A stretch of 64,000 nt of DNA from Takakia lepidozioides (lineage: Eukaryota > Streptophyta > Takakiopsida > Takakiales > Takakiaceae). Below the pieces are notes generated by a model. That model saw nothing but the letters and a program-made list of their open reading frames with translations, was not told where the DNA came from and ran no database searches. The DNA lies in NCBI GenBank assembly GCA_030704615.1, contig CM060733.1:61070001-61134000 (forward strand). Reading direction: 5' to 3'. Made by a program: the position numbers and the translations under genes. Below, in pieces: positions 9,227-20,436 of this stretch (position 1 is the stretch's first letter; each line of letters begins with the position of its first letter).

Positions 9227-11695
9227 ATGGCGCAATCACGCGATCACTGGATGCACTTGCGATACACAAGCCCGCTGGTACAGACATTTATACTGGGTTT
9301 GATCTGTTTCTGCTTCCCGGGCATGTTCAATGCAATTAATGGGCTGGGCGCAGCGGGGAAAGCGAATGCGACCATCACTGACAATGCTAACACAGCTCTG
9401 TCGGTCACTTTTGCGGTGTGCTCGCTGCTGGCGGGGGGCATCTTCAATGTTGTGGGTCATCGCATCATGCTCATCCTGGGGGGCTTCACCTACATTCTCT
9501 ACCTTGGCTCCTACCTGTCGTATAATGCGGTCTTCGTGATCTCTGCTGGCGCCATTCTAGGTGCGTTGCCAAGCATCATAGTTTCTCCCCCATTGTGGGC
9601 TAGCTTCGAGAGTTTGACCTGCTCTACACAAAGCATTACGGTATGCGCAGGTTTCTTGCAGTGATGAGCCGTGTTCTATGCTTTGGCTAAGTTAACGCAC
9701 TCGCATAAATTGACACGAGCTTTACCACTCTCTGAACAGCTATATGATTAAAGGGTGCTGGGGTGTGGTGATGAACATCGCTGTCCCAGCTGAATTGCGG
9801 ACTGTATTCTTTCTTACGAATCAAATAAGAGCTGTCTTTGGAGTTTGTAGGGCAGTGGAAGGCTTTTACTTGATTTGATTAATTGGTTCCAGTTTGCATA
9901 TGGTTATATAGAGCGGATGTACATGCACATATTTACTTTTGAAGAGCAGTAAGCTGTCATTGTTTGTGAAATGTCTTTGACCCATAAGAATCAATGAATT
10001 TCAAGGAAGAAGTCCCCCCCTTGTACTGTGACCAGCGAAATGACAACCACAGAAGGTAGAACTGGCATACTCTAATAAACTGGAGGCAAGAGAGAGGCAT
10101 GAGAGAGATTTAACGAGCCAACCGAACCGTGAGTGTCTCTTCCCCTAACGGGTACTGTCCTCTGGCGGGGGTGGGCTCACTAGAGGCAGAAGTCTGTACA
10201 CAGCTGGGCTTTCTTGAGGTGGAAGTACAAACTTCAGAGTGATGATTACCTTCATGCACATATGCTAGCAAGTGGATCTTCCCAATCAGTAATTGGGCCC
10301 CCATTACTTTGCTAACCACTAACCTTCAGAGCTTCTGGGGAGTACCATCTGTGGCAGCTGTCACAGGGATGCTCTAGCCCAGTGTCTCCAGCACACTAGC
10401 CACAGCCAAGGCATTGTTTTATTGTTGTTGGTTAAAAGTTTGATAAGTCACTAGGTCTGCATTTATGACTGAACTCATCACCATGCTGGGTTACAAAAAA
10501 AGTGCATGAAATAGGGGAATCCTGATGATATTTGTATTGCTCGGTTTGCGCCTGTCCAGGTGTTGGTGCTGGCTTCCTCTGGGCAGCACAGGGTGCTATC
10601 ATGATGTCTTATCCTGAAGAAGAAAACAAGGGAAAGTACTTTGGCATTTTTTGGAGTATCTTCAACTGTGGGGCAACAATGGGCTCTCTCATTCCTTTAG
10701 TGATTGAATGGCACAACAAAAAATCATCGGTCTCGACTCGAACATACATAGCTTTCATGGTGGTGATGGCATTTGGGTCACTGCTCACACTCATTCTACT
10801 ACCTCCCAGCAAGGTTGTCCGCAATAATGGATCACCAGTCGCTCAATACAAGTATTCAAACTGGAGCACAGAGGTGATTGAAATTGCTAAGCTCTTTTGG
10901 GACTGGAGGATGCTGTGCCTAATACCCATGTTTTTCGCCTCCAATTGGTTCTACACTTACCAATTTAGTGTTGTGAATGGGGGAGGCATGTTCACTACAC
11001 GCACTCGAGCTTTGAATGGAACTCTCTACTGGGGTGCCCAAATTCTTGGGTCAAATCTAATCGGAAACTTGCTGGATTCCAAACATGTTAGTCGTAGAGT
11101 ACGGGCATTGTTGGGCCTTGGAATACTTTCTGTCTCAGTCATGGTTATCTGGGGCAGTGGCCTGGACTTTCAGCGCACATTCACCAGGAAATCAGCTTTA
11201 CGACTGACTGAAACCGAAAAAATAGACCTAGGAGACTCAAAACGTTATGCAGGCCCTGTGACCCTGTATGCTCTTTATGGGTTGTTTGATGCAATTTGGC
11301 AAACTTATTGCTACTGGTTGATGGGAGCCCTCACCAATGATACCCGACAAGCTGCCCGGTTTGCTGGATTCTACAAGGCAATTCAAAACGCAGGGGCGGC
11401 TTGTGCTGGACAAGTGGATGCCAAAAAAGTGTCCTTTCTGGTTGAACTAATCCTCAACTGGGTGCTTCTTGTTGTGGGTGTTGTTTGTGCCATCCCAGTT
11501 GCCTGGGCAGTGAAAGACACGCTGCAACCTGAAGGAAAAGCATATGCTGGCATTGTTACACCTGATGCAGAAAAGGGGTTGGCGGGATCTCTACTGGTAG
11601 GAGGACATCAACAGGTAGACACTACACCAAATTTGGGAGGCACAGCTGGTACAGAGAAGGCAACCCCAGAGACCACTCAAGCAGTTTCCTCTTAG
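9227..11695 (+). CDS. UNC93-like major facilitator superfamily protein (489 aa, two exons)
   Basis: Exons at 9227-9560 and 10560-11695 join in phase 1 with a GT-AG intron of 999 bp and give 489 codons without a break. The protein starts MAQSRDHWMHLRYTSPLVQ. It carries an early transmembrane helix with the FCFPGMFNAINGLG segment, then LGVGAGFLWAAQGAIMMSYP, NKGKYFGIFWSIFNCGA and many further hydrophobic helices, ending in a hydrophilic tail. This is the plant/fungal UNC93-like branch of the MFS (Arabidopsis At1g18000-like, fungal C922.05c-like). The length fits a full 11-12 helix member. The ATG at 9227 is the first in frame. Substrate is unknown in this branch; UNC93 in animals regulates channels or receptors rather than acting as a proven carrier. 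Confidence 0.9.
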
Positions 11696-13050
11696 GTTGG
11701 AGAACGAGAGAGCTGATTTTAAGGGCTGGGGCATTGATTGGTACTAAGTTCTGGAATGTGAAGTGTGGAACGAGGCTCTTGATCTTCTCAGGTGTGGATA
11801 AATTAATTTCTATAGTGCTACTTGTCTAATTTACTCAAGAATTCATTGCAGGACTGGTCCATCGTGTTTTATCACATGTGTAAATTGTTTTGTCTCTGTA
11901 GCTCTCTCTCTTGGAGTTCCCTGACTTCAATTCACAACTTCCAAGATTCAAATCCCATGGGCTGCCTTTTCTAAATGCTCCTCTTCACCTCCCGTTGTCT
12001 GGAGGCGAGACGAAGATCCCCGAGCCGGTTTCCACAACTTACAAGATTCAATTTCCATGGGCTGCCTTTTCTGAAGCTCACCTTCAGAGGCGAGACGAAT
12101 AGCCCCCAGCTTGTTTGATGTGGTGTCCTGATGAGTATTATCTATTAGCTTGGCAAAAAAGAGTACCTTGTGGACCTTGGTTGTTCAATCTGCCAAATAT
12201 GTTGCTGCTGGGACCGAGTCCAATCAATTTCATGTACATGAAGCATTAAGGAAGGCTTGAGATTGGAGATGTTTCCACTGCAAGGCATCCAACAAATTTT
12301 GCAAATGTAAACTCGACACAGATTGAGAAGCAACATTCAAACCACCATGTTCAAGTCCCCAGCACGAACAAATCTCTGCAGGTTTTACAAAATTTATTGA
12401 ATGACAGTGTATGGATATGCAGGAAGAGGCCGGATCAAGAGAGGAGTTGAAGCAACCTTGTATATTTGTTTGCCTTGACGGATGTTGTTGTTGATTAAGA
12501 CTGGACACGCAATAGGTTCTGAAAGGACTGATGTCGAGTTATTGAAAGGTCTATCGATGATTTGAGACTCTCGTGAACTCTGTTCAGGGCATGTTGGGGC
12601 TAGGTCGTATGTTGTTACTAGAGGGTAGCACTTGCCCTCAAGAATTCGCGGGATGAGTCATGAAGATGGTTCAGTGATGGAATAAATCTGGTTTCCAGAG
12701 AGATCATTAGTACAACGAGTCAGTATTCATGCCGATGGTGAACAATAGTCCCATCCAGCACCAGATAGGCCACCATCCGGTCGATGAAGTATGAAATGCA
12801 TTGGTAGCACGTCAACTGATATTGGTCAGCTATATGGAGTCATCTAGATCTCTATTTGTAGAGAGACATTTAAGGGTTTCCAAATCAGTTTCTCTAATCT
12901 GCTGATGGTAGTGTGCACTGTGGATCTCGAGCATCGATGTCACGATTCACTGGCCCTTGGGACCAGTTGTGTGGACTACGGCCGGAAGAAATATCAACTA
13001 GCACTTGGGTGTTGTCGTAGTACTGTTGTCTCAGTTGGTCACTTCATTGC
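11696..13050. other. 3' flank of the UNC93-like gene and spacer
   Basis: Two diverged copies of a short motif lie here (AGATTCAAATCCCATGGGCTG near 11,945 and AGATTCAATTTCCATGGGC near 12,043). No reading frame resembles a known protein. Confidence 0.4.
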
Positions 13051-13054
13051 CGGG

Positions 13055-13055
<1 letters not shown>

Positions 13056-13096
<41 letters not shown>
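13056..13096. repeat. (CT)n microsatellite
   Basis: An almost pure run of about 20 CT dinucleotides. CT tracts are common near plant transcription starts, and a short open frame begins 240 bp downstream. Confidence 0.9.
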
Positions 13097-13097
<1 letters not shown>

Positions 13098-13338
13098 TTC
13101 AGCCTATACCTTTCGCTTACCTTTCTTGCCTTTGGGCGTTGGAAACCCCTGACAAATTTTCCAATTGGAAGGCTGAGAATTAGGGTTTTCCAGCTATGGA
13201 GACGGGTAATAAAACAAACCCTGTAAGTATGGGAGTGGTGCGGTGAAACCCTCTTAGTTCTAGTCTCTCTCTCGATCTTCTCTACCGATTTGCTAGAGGA
13301 ATCTGGGGTGGTGTGGGTGTCTGGCAGATAAGAGAAGT

Positions 13339-13584
13339 ATGCCGCCGTCATGCCAAGCCATGGTGCCTCCAGAAATAGACGATGGGTCTGTATTTCCAGC
13401 TATGAATGCATACGCATTGCCCAACGCACTGTCGCCCCTCCACACGCTCCAGGCGGACCCTGTTAGAGTTCAAAACATGGTGGAAGATCTTCTCGTGCTC
13501 GGGGTGGTTCCAGTTAATCTGACCAACAATTTGGCAGAGGCGATCGTGCTTGCCATCCAATCTGCGCTTGCAATTGCACGCTGA
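13339..13584 (+). CDS. small open frame, unknown
   Basis: An 81-codon frame opens with ATG at 13339 (MPPSCQAMVPPEID) and contains an even, non-repetitive stretch (QNMVEDLLVLGVVP, NNLAEAIVLAIQS) that reads like real protein. It sits downstream of the CT tract in a promoter-like setting. I do not recognise the family and see no second exon that clearly continues it. It may be a short gene, the first exon of a longer one, or chance. Confidence 0.3.
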   Translation: MPPSCQAMVPPEIDDGSVFPAMNAYALPNALSPLHTLQADPVRVQNMVEDLLVLGVVPVNLTNNLAEAIVLAIQSALAIAR

Positions 13585-13599
13585 AGGAGGTAGGGGAAG

Positions 13600-15430
13600 G
13601 AGGCGCCGATTTGGCTCGAGGAGGTTAACGAAGAGGAGACAGATTGCGGTCTTGTACTTAACGAGAGAGACGTTTGAGATGAGGGTTTTCTGAAAGAAGA
13701 TAGCGCGAAGGGGAGATGGTCTTGTTTCTTACGGTCCCTTTATAATAAACTTGAGAAAGTTCTAGAGAACCTGTCTACCTTGGGGTATGGTGTCTGGATC
13801 CTCCGGTGGGGGACTCAGACTATGATGTTGAGCCGTGTAACTGATTGCTTTATTACCCGCAGCGCTTTCTCTCCAGTAAGCCTTCAGCGCTCGTTCTAGT
13901 GTTGGGGTCGCATCTCACCCAGATTGGGCTCGGTTTACGGAATTCGGAGTCACCTCCAGACGAGCATCTTCAGGATTCTCGACCATTATTTATGTAGAGC
14001 ATTCTATTCAAGCGTTTCCCTGCGCCTGTTTTGGGGCAGGACCATTTTAGTGATTATACTTTCAGGTCTACTGCTCTGGTGCCTATCTCAGTATGGAAAG
14101 TTCAGAGCTTCCCCACGGCCAACAACACCCAGTGGTGAGATTGGGTTCCCCACCCTAGCTGACCAAATTTGGACTTTTCTTGTTACTATGTTTCTTTTCA
14201 GGTCTGGCCACCTAGGTATTTGCTACATCACTTGTATTTTATCTCTGCAGGAGGTAATGCAGGAGATAGGCCTTCGACAGATGGAGGTTCTCGGATTTGC
14301 ACAGATAGTGTAACAAGAGCACAGTTATGGTGACGCCAAACGGGAATTTGCTGGCTTTGCTAAGGTGCAGGCAAAATATGTTTGCAAGGTGGCCTCACTT
14401 TCCTCTCACAACTCATGTATTTACCTTATGCAGTGAATGAAGTTGGAGGGAACTAGGCTACTGTGTTGTAGCCTCGAAGGCTTGACATTGTGCCTGAGTT
14501 GATTGATCATGCATTCACAGCAGAAACCACGATTGATGAGTATGACATCGCTCTGTAGATTCCTAGTTACACATGTTGGTACAGCTCCTCATCTGGTAGT
14601 AATGTTGACATATACTATGGGACCACCTCAAATGAAAATCCTTAGATTCATCCAACTTCAGCTTATTTAGGTAACCTTCGAATTCCAGTTGTTGAGTTGC
14701 TGTTCTCTGCTGACTAATCTTGTGGAACAATCTTCCATGGCTATATTGCTTCAGGAAAAAATCACATATGTACGGATGTTTATGTGTGTGAAATACATAT
14801 TTGTTGTTGTTTGAGTTTACCAGCAGGCCTGCGCATAGCCAAACCCACGAACCCTCTAGCTCATACCCAACTTCCGGCAGAGCACAGGGAAAGATTGAGG
14901 GGTCCTCCTATAGATACACCTTTCCGGAAAGCTCTAGAAGGAGGTCCCCACCGCCTCACATATCCTACTTCCCAGCTCTCCTCTACACATGGCCTCTCAT
15001 ATCAGCCATTCCCACACCCTGCCATTGACTGCTCCATTGCTCTCCTTTTTCTGACCTTCAGAAACCACCGCCGCCAAGATTTGGGACTCCATTTCCTTTT
15101 AGTTCCATCGTGTTCAATTTCTTTCATGTGTCACTTGCATTTCAATTTGCTTACTATGAACTTGAAGAACTGCTCAAAGATATTTAGTTGTCAAGTGCTA
15201 TATTTTGTTCTGTTCCAACATTTTTATGGGGATGACTGGGAAAGAGCTACCCACTTCCCACCTGCTGCTGCATATAAGATTGAATCGTATGAGAATTAAT
15301 GAAAGTACCTTCAGAACCCATCCTGTGAACTCCCTCCAAAGAGAACAAGTAGAAAATCTGCGCACCACAGTGGCTTCAAAGTGAGTACGGGACTGATGGA
15401 TGTGAGAAGATGGGCAAATCTTGGCATATA
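13600..15430. other. no recognisable gene
   Basis: The part at about 14,985-15,095 (ATGGCCTCTCATATCAGCC ... CGCCAAGATTTGGGACTCC) resembles 56,580-56,665, so part is a dispersed repeat. No protein family recognised. Confidence 0.4.
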
Positions 15431-15639
15431 AATATGTCATACAATTAACAAGCTGCAGCAAGAGACTAGAGACCTCTCAAGGAAGTGAGAAAAGCACAAA
15501 AACACGCAGCCTGGAAGTGTGGTACCCAGAGTGTGGTGAGAGACCATCGACTCGCCATAGCTGCAAGGAGAATGTAGCACCCACAGGGAGGCGGAGAGAG
15601 CAGATTGATGGAAATGGCTACGGGACAAGGGACACCCCG

Positions 15640-15752
15640 CCAAGTCCAGGCTGTGAGACTGCCGAGACTGACTACTGCGATTGGCGGGCAGAGCGAGAGT
15701 AGGTAGAGTGGTAATGAGGGACGGGGAGACAGGGGTGGTGGACTTGATCATG
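15640..15752 (-). repeat. copy of a leader-like segment found again at 20.0-20.1 kb
   Basis: On the minus strand an ATG (15751) begins MIKSTTPVSPSLITT and the DNA around it is similar over about 80 bp to 20,035-20,113, which begins MSTTAASVSLPL. Shared DNA includes GGTAGAGTGGTAATGAG. This could be a duplicated first exon or UTR; no downstream coding partner was found here. Confidence 0.4.
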
Positions 15753-15759
15753 CGCCGTC

Positions 15760-16970
15760 AAGACCCTTCACACTTGCTGATATGCTACCATCGTAAAATA
15801 GGTTATCATTACCGACATCTCATTTTATTACCTCGTCCTAATTTTTTTCTATGGTTTCGGTAACTACTTATTAGCAGCATACTATCACCGTGTATACTTG
15901 GTGATAAATAGACCATGTCCTAAGCTCTCAACTCACACACCATATCCCTGTTCATGAAACAAACATGCGATAACGTGGTTGATAATTGAGGCCCATGACA
16001 GCCTGTCCAACTCCTTCTTCCTTTTAGCAGCGAAATTAAGCAATTCTCCTGAAATCTTGTCAGACTACTGAGGTTTGGGCAATTCAACATCATGAGGCCA
16101 CTTAAGGTAATTATGTTGATGCAGTTCTTTCAGGGAAGCACAAAAATCCTTAACTTTGTGTCTTCTGCCTTCTCGAATTAGCTGCTCCTCGGCCTCCTCT
16201 CCCTCGCCCTCGCGCTGGCCTTGTTGCCTCTACAGATCCACTGTTCGACAGATCCATTGCACTAGAGGATTGTGTCTGCATCTCGCCCAACTTGTGCATA
16301 TCAACGCAATCTGCAGCATTCACAGCCCCGAAGCTTGCGTGAAGCTTGCAACGAAACTGGGCCTCAATGAAGGAGATAGAGAGATAGATAATTTACATGC
16401 TGAGGTTTCGGAATGATAGATTAACGCCGGCAATAGGCGCGTGAATGTTCAAAATGTGAAGATCCGGCGGTAAGGTATGAGCGGGGTTATCGCTCAATGA
16501 TAAGCGCGCCGATAGTGTGCCACGTAATCAACCACGTAGGATCCTATTCAGTGGCGAGGTTGTATATATGAACGACCATATCGATGAGCGTATCAGCAAG
16601 TGTGAATGACCCTTAAGTATTGCCTGTTAATAACCACTCTTTTATGGTGGCCGTTGAACAACCTCTAACTTTGTGGTGACGGTGTTGTAATTAGAGTATT
16701 CCAGGGAAGTTGGGGTTGGTGTTCGACTGCTACTGTGAGGATGTAGTGCCGCAGAGATAGAAAGAGGAAGTTGTATAACGTGCAAGTACCTGCATGGTAG
16801 CTAGTTAGTTTCCAAATCAGCAGTGTCTTGAAGTCTAAGATAATATATAGACCAGCGGATGAGCATTCCACCATCATCAAGCTCAAGCCAGTGATGTAAT
16901 GGATTCAATTCATTAATTGCGAATATCCTGGGAAAATTTGTTGAAACTAGCTAAGCAATCAGCTCCGCAT
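15760..16970. other. 3' flank of the GDSL gene
   Basis: No recognisable gene; contains the presumed 3' UTR of the minus-strand GDSL gene near its right end. Confidence 0.4.
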
Positions 16971-16975
16971 GCAAA

Positions 16976-19425
16976 TCAACCTACTGGAAGGGCACATAAA
17001 TCTCTGATGTTCATGGGGTATATGTCCGCACGGCCTCCAGAGAAGAATCGGTTGCCGATGATGCTGTTCGCTGCATCTGATGGATGGTATGCATCCCAAA
17101 AGAGATAGTCTTTTCTATTGGAACAGTATGAGACCCCAGAGAAGCATGGAAGAACACCGTGGTACTGCCCTAGTGCCAAACCGCAACATGCCTGATCTCT
17201 CACCGAAATACCTGCCAAAAAAGACGTGGTTGCCATGTCATGTCAAATGCTCTCTCTATAATTTTTGAGCTCCAGAGCTCGTCGTTGCATTCATCTGCAG
17301 CCCACAAGAAAATAGCCGACTTCCTAAATGAACCTTGCACACAAACTCAATAGTTGACAAATGCTGCTCTTGAAATCTGCACATGTATACAGTTGAAGGG
17401 AGAGGCAAGAGAAAATGCTTCCGCATTGAATAAAAAAATCAATTGCTTTGAAAGACTCTGCAAGAGAACTTACCAAAAGCAGAAGGGTTATTGACAATAC
17501 TAGCGACAACGTCAAATGCATTTGCGAGTACGAATCTTGTTTGCGTAAAATTGGCATTGAGCTCGTCTATGAGGAGTCTCAACGCTGCGTTGAAGCTGGC
17601 GACCTGATTGTTGTCCTTTTGGACACAAGCTCCTCCTTGCGCGAGGTTGTAAGTCAGCCGAAATGGAATACATCCAAGCGGTCCAGTGTTCGAAATGACA
17701 AATTTGCGGCCACCCAGCGCAACTAATGTCTGTAGCACTCCAACCGAAGGGAATGTTATAAGTAAACTTTACAAAATAAGCTCTTAGTGAGTAAACTCTG
17801 TAGTGAAACTGTCGTGCCCTCTACATGGAGCTCGTCCAATTCATTTTTCGACTCTCTATCTGATCCGGGCCTCGCTAGAAATAGTGCATGCATATTTCCT
17901 CTTCTTTTTTTCTTCTCCCTTCCTTTGTGCTGAGCACAAACAGGGCGCTGCCCGGGTCGGCACGAGGCTCCAAAAGGGAATTGCTTCCTCGGGAGCACCA
18001 GTTACCGCAACTACTCCCATAGTCATATGCACAGGATCCGTTGTTGTAAACTAGTGCCCCCTTTGTGGGTAAGGGCGGATATGAGAGAGAAAGAGGAATA
18101 GGAGAGACTGACATGGAGCTGCTTTCGGTACGTGTTGATCATCATGTCTTGAAATTGTCGCAGTGTGTACTTCTTTGGTGAGGGAGAGCCGACAACCATG
18201 TAGTTGTTGAGGAAGTCGTTGGATCCAATGGTCACCGAATAGAGAGAATTTCTTATAAGCTCAGCTCCTGCTGTTGGCCCCAGAAGTTGAAAGATCTCGG
18301 CTTTGGTCTTACGAAAATTATTGATCTGCTGCGTCAAGGGGATGCGCCCCACCTGCAGATCACAGAAAAAAGAGTCGGAACAAAATAGAGAAGAAATCCT
18401 AGCTGAGACTTGATCAGGTCATGGAAAAGCGAGGGAAAAGCGGGGATAGTTCTCAGTGAAGACTGCACTCAGGACTTACAAAGTTGTATCCTGTGAAATC
18501 AAGGATCCCAGACCCCCCAGATGCATAGTTCACCCCTTTAAGAATCGCAGCACCGCGTGTTGTAGGAGCCAGATAGGGAGGCGCGAATGGTAGTCCCAGA
18601 AGCTGCCCTGCGCATTCAAGAAACTCCGAAGTTGGGAACATATTGATCTCTGTCCATCCCTAGTCTCCACCACAGCAGAGATGGATTTTTTCCCACTTGG
18701 CCTCCACCTTGGAATGGTTTAGGTTGGTCTTGAGTTCTATTTCTCAAGGCAGGAGGCGGCCCTTACGTACCATGGTTACGGTAGATGACTCGGAGACATC
18801 GACCGTGCGGGTTATTGCACAAATGACACAGGGAATTCGGGAATAGAGACTCCAATCTTCCACATTCTGGAATCATTGCGCCACGACATAACAAATTCGA
18901 GACAAGCATGAAACATGAACACACACTCTATCCATATTCCCGGGGAAAAAACCCGATATATAACTAAAGCCACTCGCTTAAGTACCACGTATGCAAGAAT
19001 CAGTAGAGCTCCACCTTAAAACCTGATCACTTTCTGTTAAACCCTAGATAGCACAAATCTGAAACAGATACCTGGCAGCAGTCGAGCTACTTAAAGGCGG
19101 CCCCTGGTGATTCGAGCATTGAAGTGAATCCCAAATGCTCTCGGTGCTTACCAACTATATCGGCGACAGTTCGTCCGTTGGAAAATCTTCCAGTGGGTGT
19201 ACCTCCCGGAAAATCAATCCCGTTTGCCGGTGAGTTTGCCTTGGCAAGGGAGTTGATATAATTGTTGTTCCCAGCATCAACAAGTGAGTCCCCAAACACG
19301 AATGAGGCAGGTAGTGCATGGGGTACTTGCACATTCCGTAATCCCTTACTGTGGCAAAGAAGCGAGGATAGCAGAATAGAGAACACCCATATCTCCAATA
19401 CAACCAGGCATCTGGGCAATATCAT
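16976..19425 (-). CDS. GDSL-type esterase/lipase (SGNH family), 377 aa, five exons
   Basis: Secreted serine hydrolase of the plant GDSL family, which acts on lipid or polysaccharide esters at the cell surface. Exons (minus): 19425-19152, 18607-18480, 18352-18113, 17729-17474, 17211-16976; all junctions are GT-AG and the sum is exactly 378 codons with stop. Residues 1-27 form a signal peptide (hydrophobic VVLEIWVFSILLSSLLC). Block I is FVFGDSLVDAGNNNY with the nucleophile Ser; the block III Asn is in TIGSNDFLNNY; block V, DAYHPSDAAN, holds the catalytic Asp and His. Other family marks are GRFSNGRTVADIVG, NYASGGSGILD and GPLGCIPF. Length and the five-exon layout are the usual ones. It lies head to head with NOP56 across about 1 kb. 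Substrate cannot be told from sequence. Confidence 0.95.
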
Positions 19426-20436
19426 GATTGGTTGTCTGCAGAGTAGTCAACGACAGCCAACCGGCGCGATACCACCCTCCTCCCAGGTACAAGAAAGAAC
19501 AGAGTGGAGGAAACTGATTTAGTTCAAGTTTGAACTTAGGCTTCAGCAGCGGCTGCTCTTCGAGCTTTTCTGCTTGATCGACCTGCCCATCTGCTACTAC
19601 ATACAAAATTAAAGCGTCTTCTACTAGAACGAAATGACAAGGCCCATCCCCGAAACTCCTTCCAAAGTACTACGTGAATTTAGAGGATCTAAAGGATAAT
19701 GAGGAAGAGGTGCCCAGGGACTATATCTTGCAAGAGATGCTGCAGAATAGACTTGAGCTCTCAAGCACAACCATTCAAGCCTGGTGTGACACCACCACAC
19801 AATAACACTTTTGTGTGCAAGTTCTGTAGGGTACCACCTTGCTGCCTCACAATGTGTGGCGCCAGACTCTGGCGAAGTGAGGAAGCGAGCGTACTCGGGC
19901 TGAAAGTCATGTACTACGCTGAGAGTACAAAAGACAATGCAGCAAAGAAACGAGAGAGTCTCGCAAGAGCATAGACTCACTTCCTCTGCAAAGCAAGTGC
20001 AGCAGGTATGCGAGCAGAAGGAACAGCCCGCCGAGTGGAGTGAGGTGGCCTAGCGGGAGAGCGAGAGTAAGTAGGTAGAGTGGTAATGAGACGGAGGCGG
20101 CGGTGGTAGACATGATCTATATTATACTACTGTAGTAACATGAAAGATGTTATGGCCACGTGGATTTGAAAACCGCGCCTCCTGGGGGAGTAGTTGTCGC
20201 TAGTATAGCGGCTGCTAAAGACGGCGAGTAGCGGCAGTGAAGTGGGCGCCAATTTAGAGCCCTCCTAGTTTGACCTTGGTTAACAGCATCGACGATGAAG
20301 ATAACACGGAAGAAAAGTGGTGTTTGGAATGGATGGAGGCATTCGTACAGTTTTCTAGGGCATGTATGACTTCACCTCTCCCCTTCAGGCGTGTGTGTAG
20401 TTTCAGTCTTCGCAGGCGCATCCCGTCTTCTTCCTG
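19426..20436. promoter_or_regulatory. shared intergenic promoter region of GDSL (-) and NOP56 (+)
   Basis: The two genes are divergent, about 1.0 kb between start codons. A perfect G-box CACGTG lies at 20157-20162, about 275 bp before the NOP56 ATG. The leader-like segment repeated at 15.7 kb lies at 20,035-20,113. Functional use of these elements is inference. Confidence 0.5.

Noticed and set aside
9236-9460. minus-strand frames over UNC93 exon 1
   Set aside because: Shadows of the plus-strand coding exon, which has the family match and valid splice sites.
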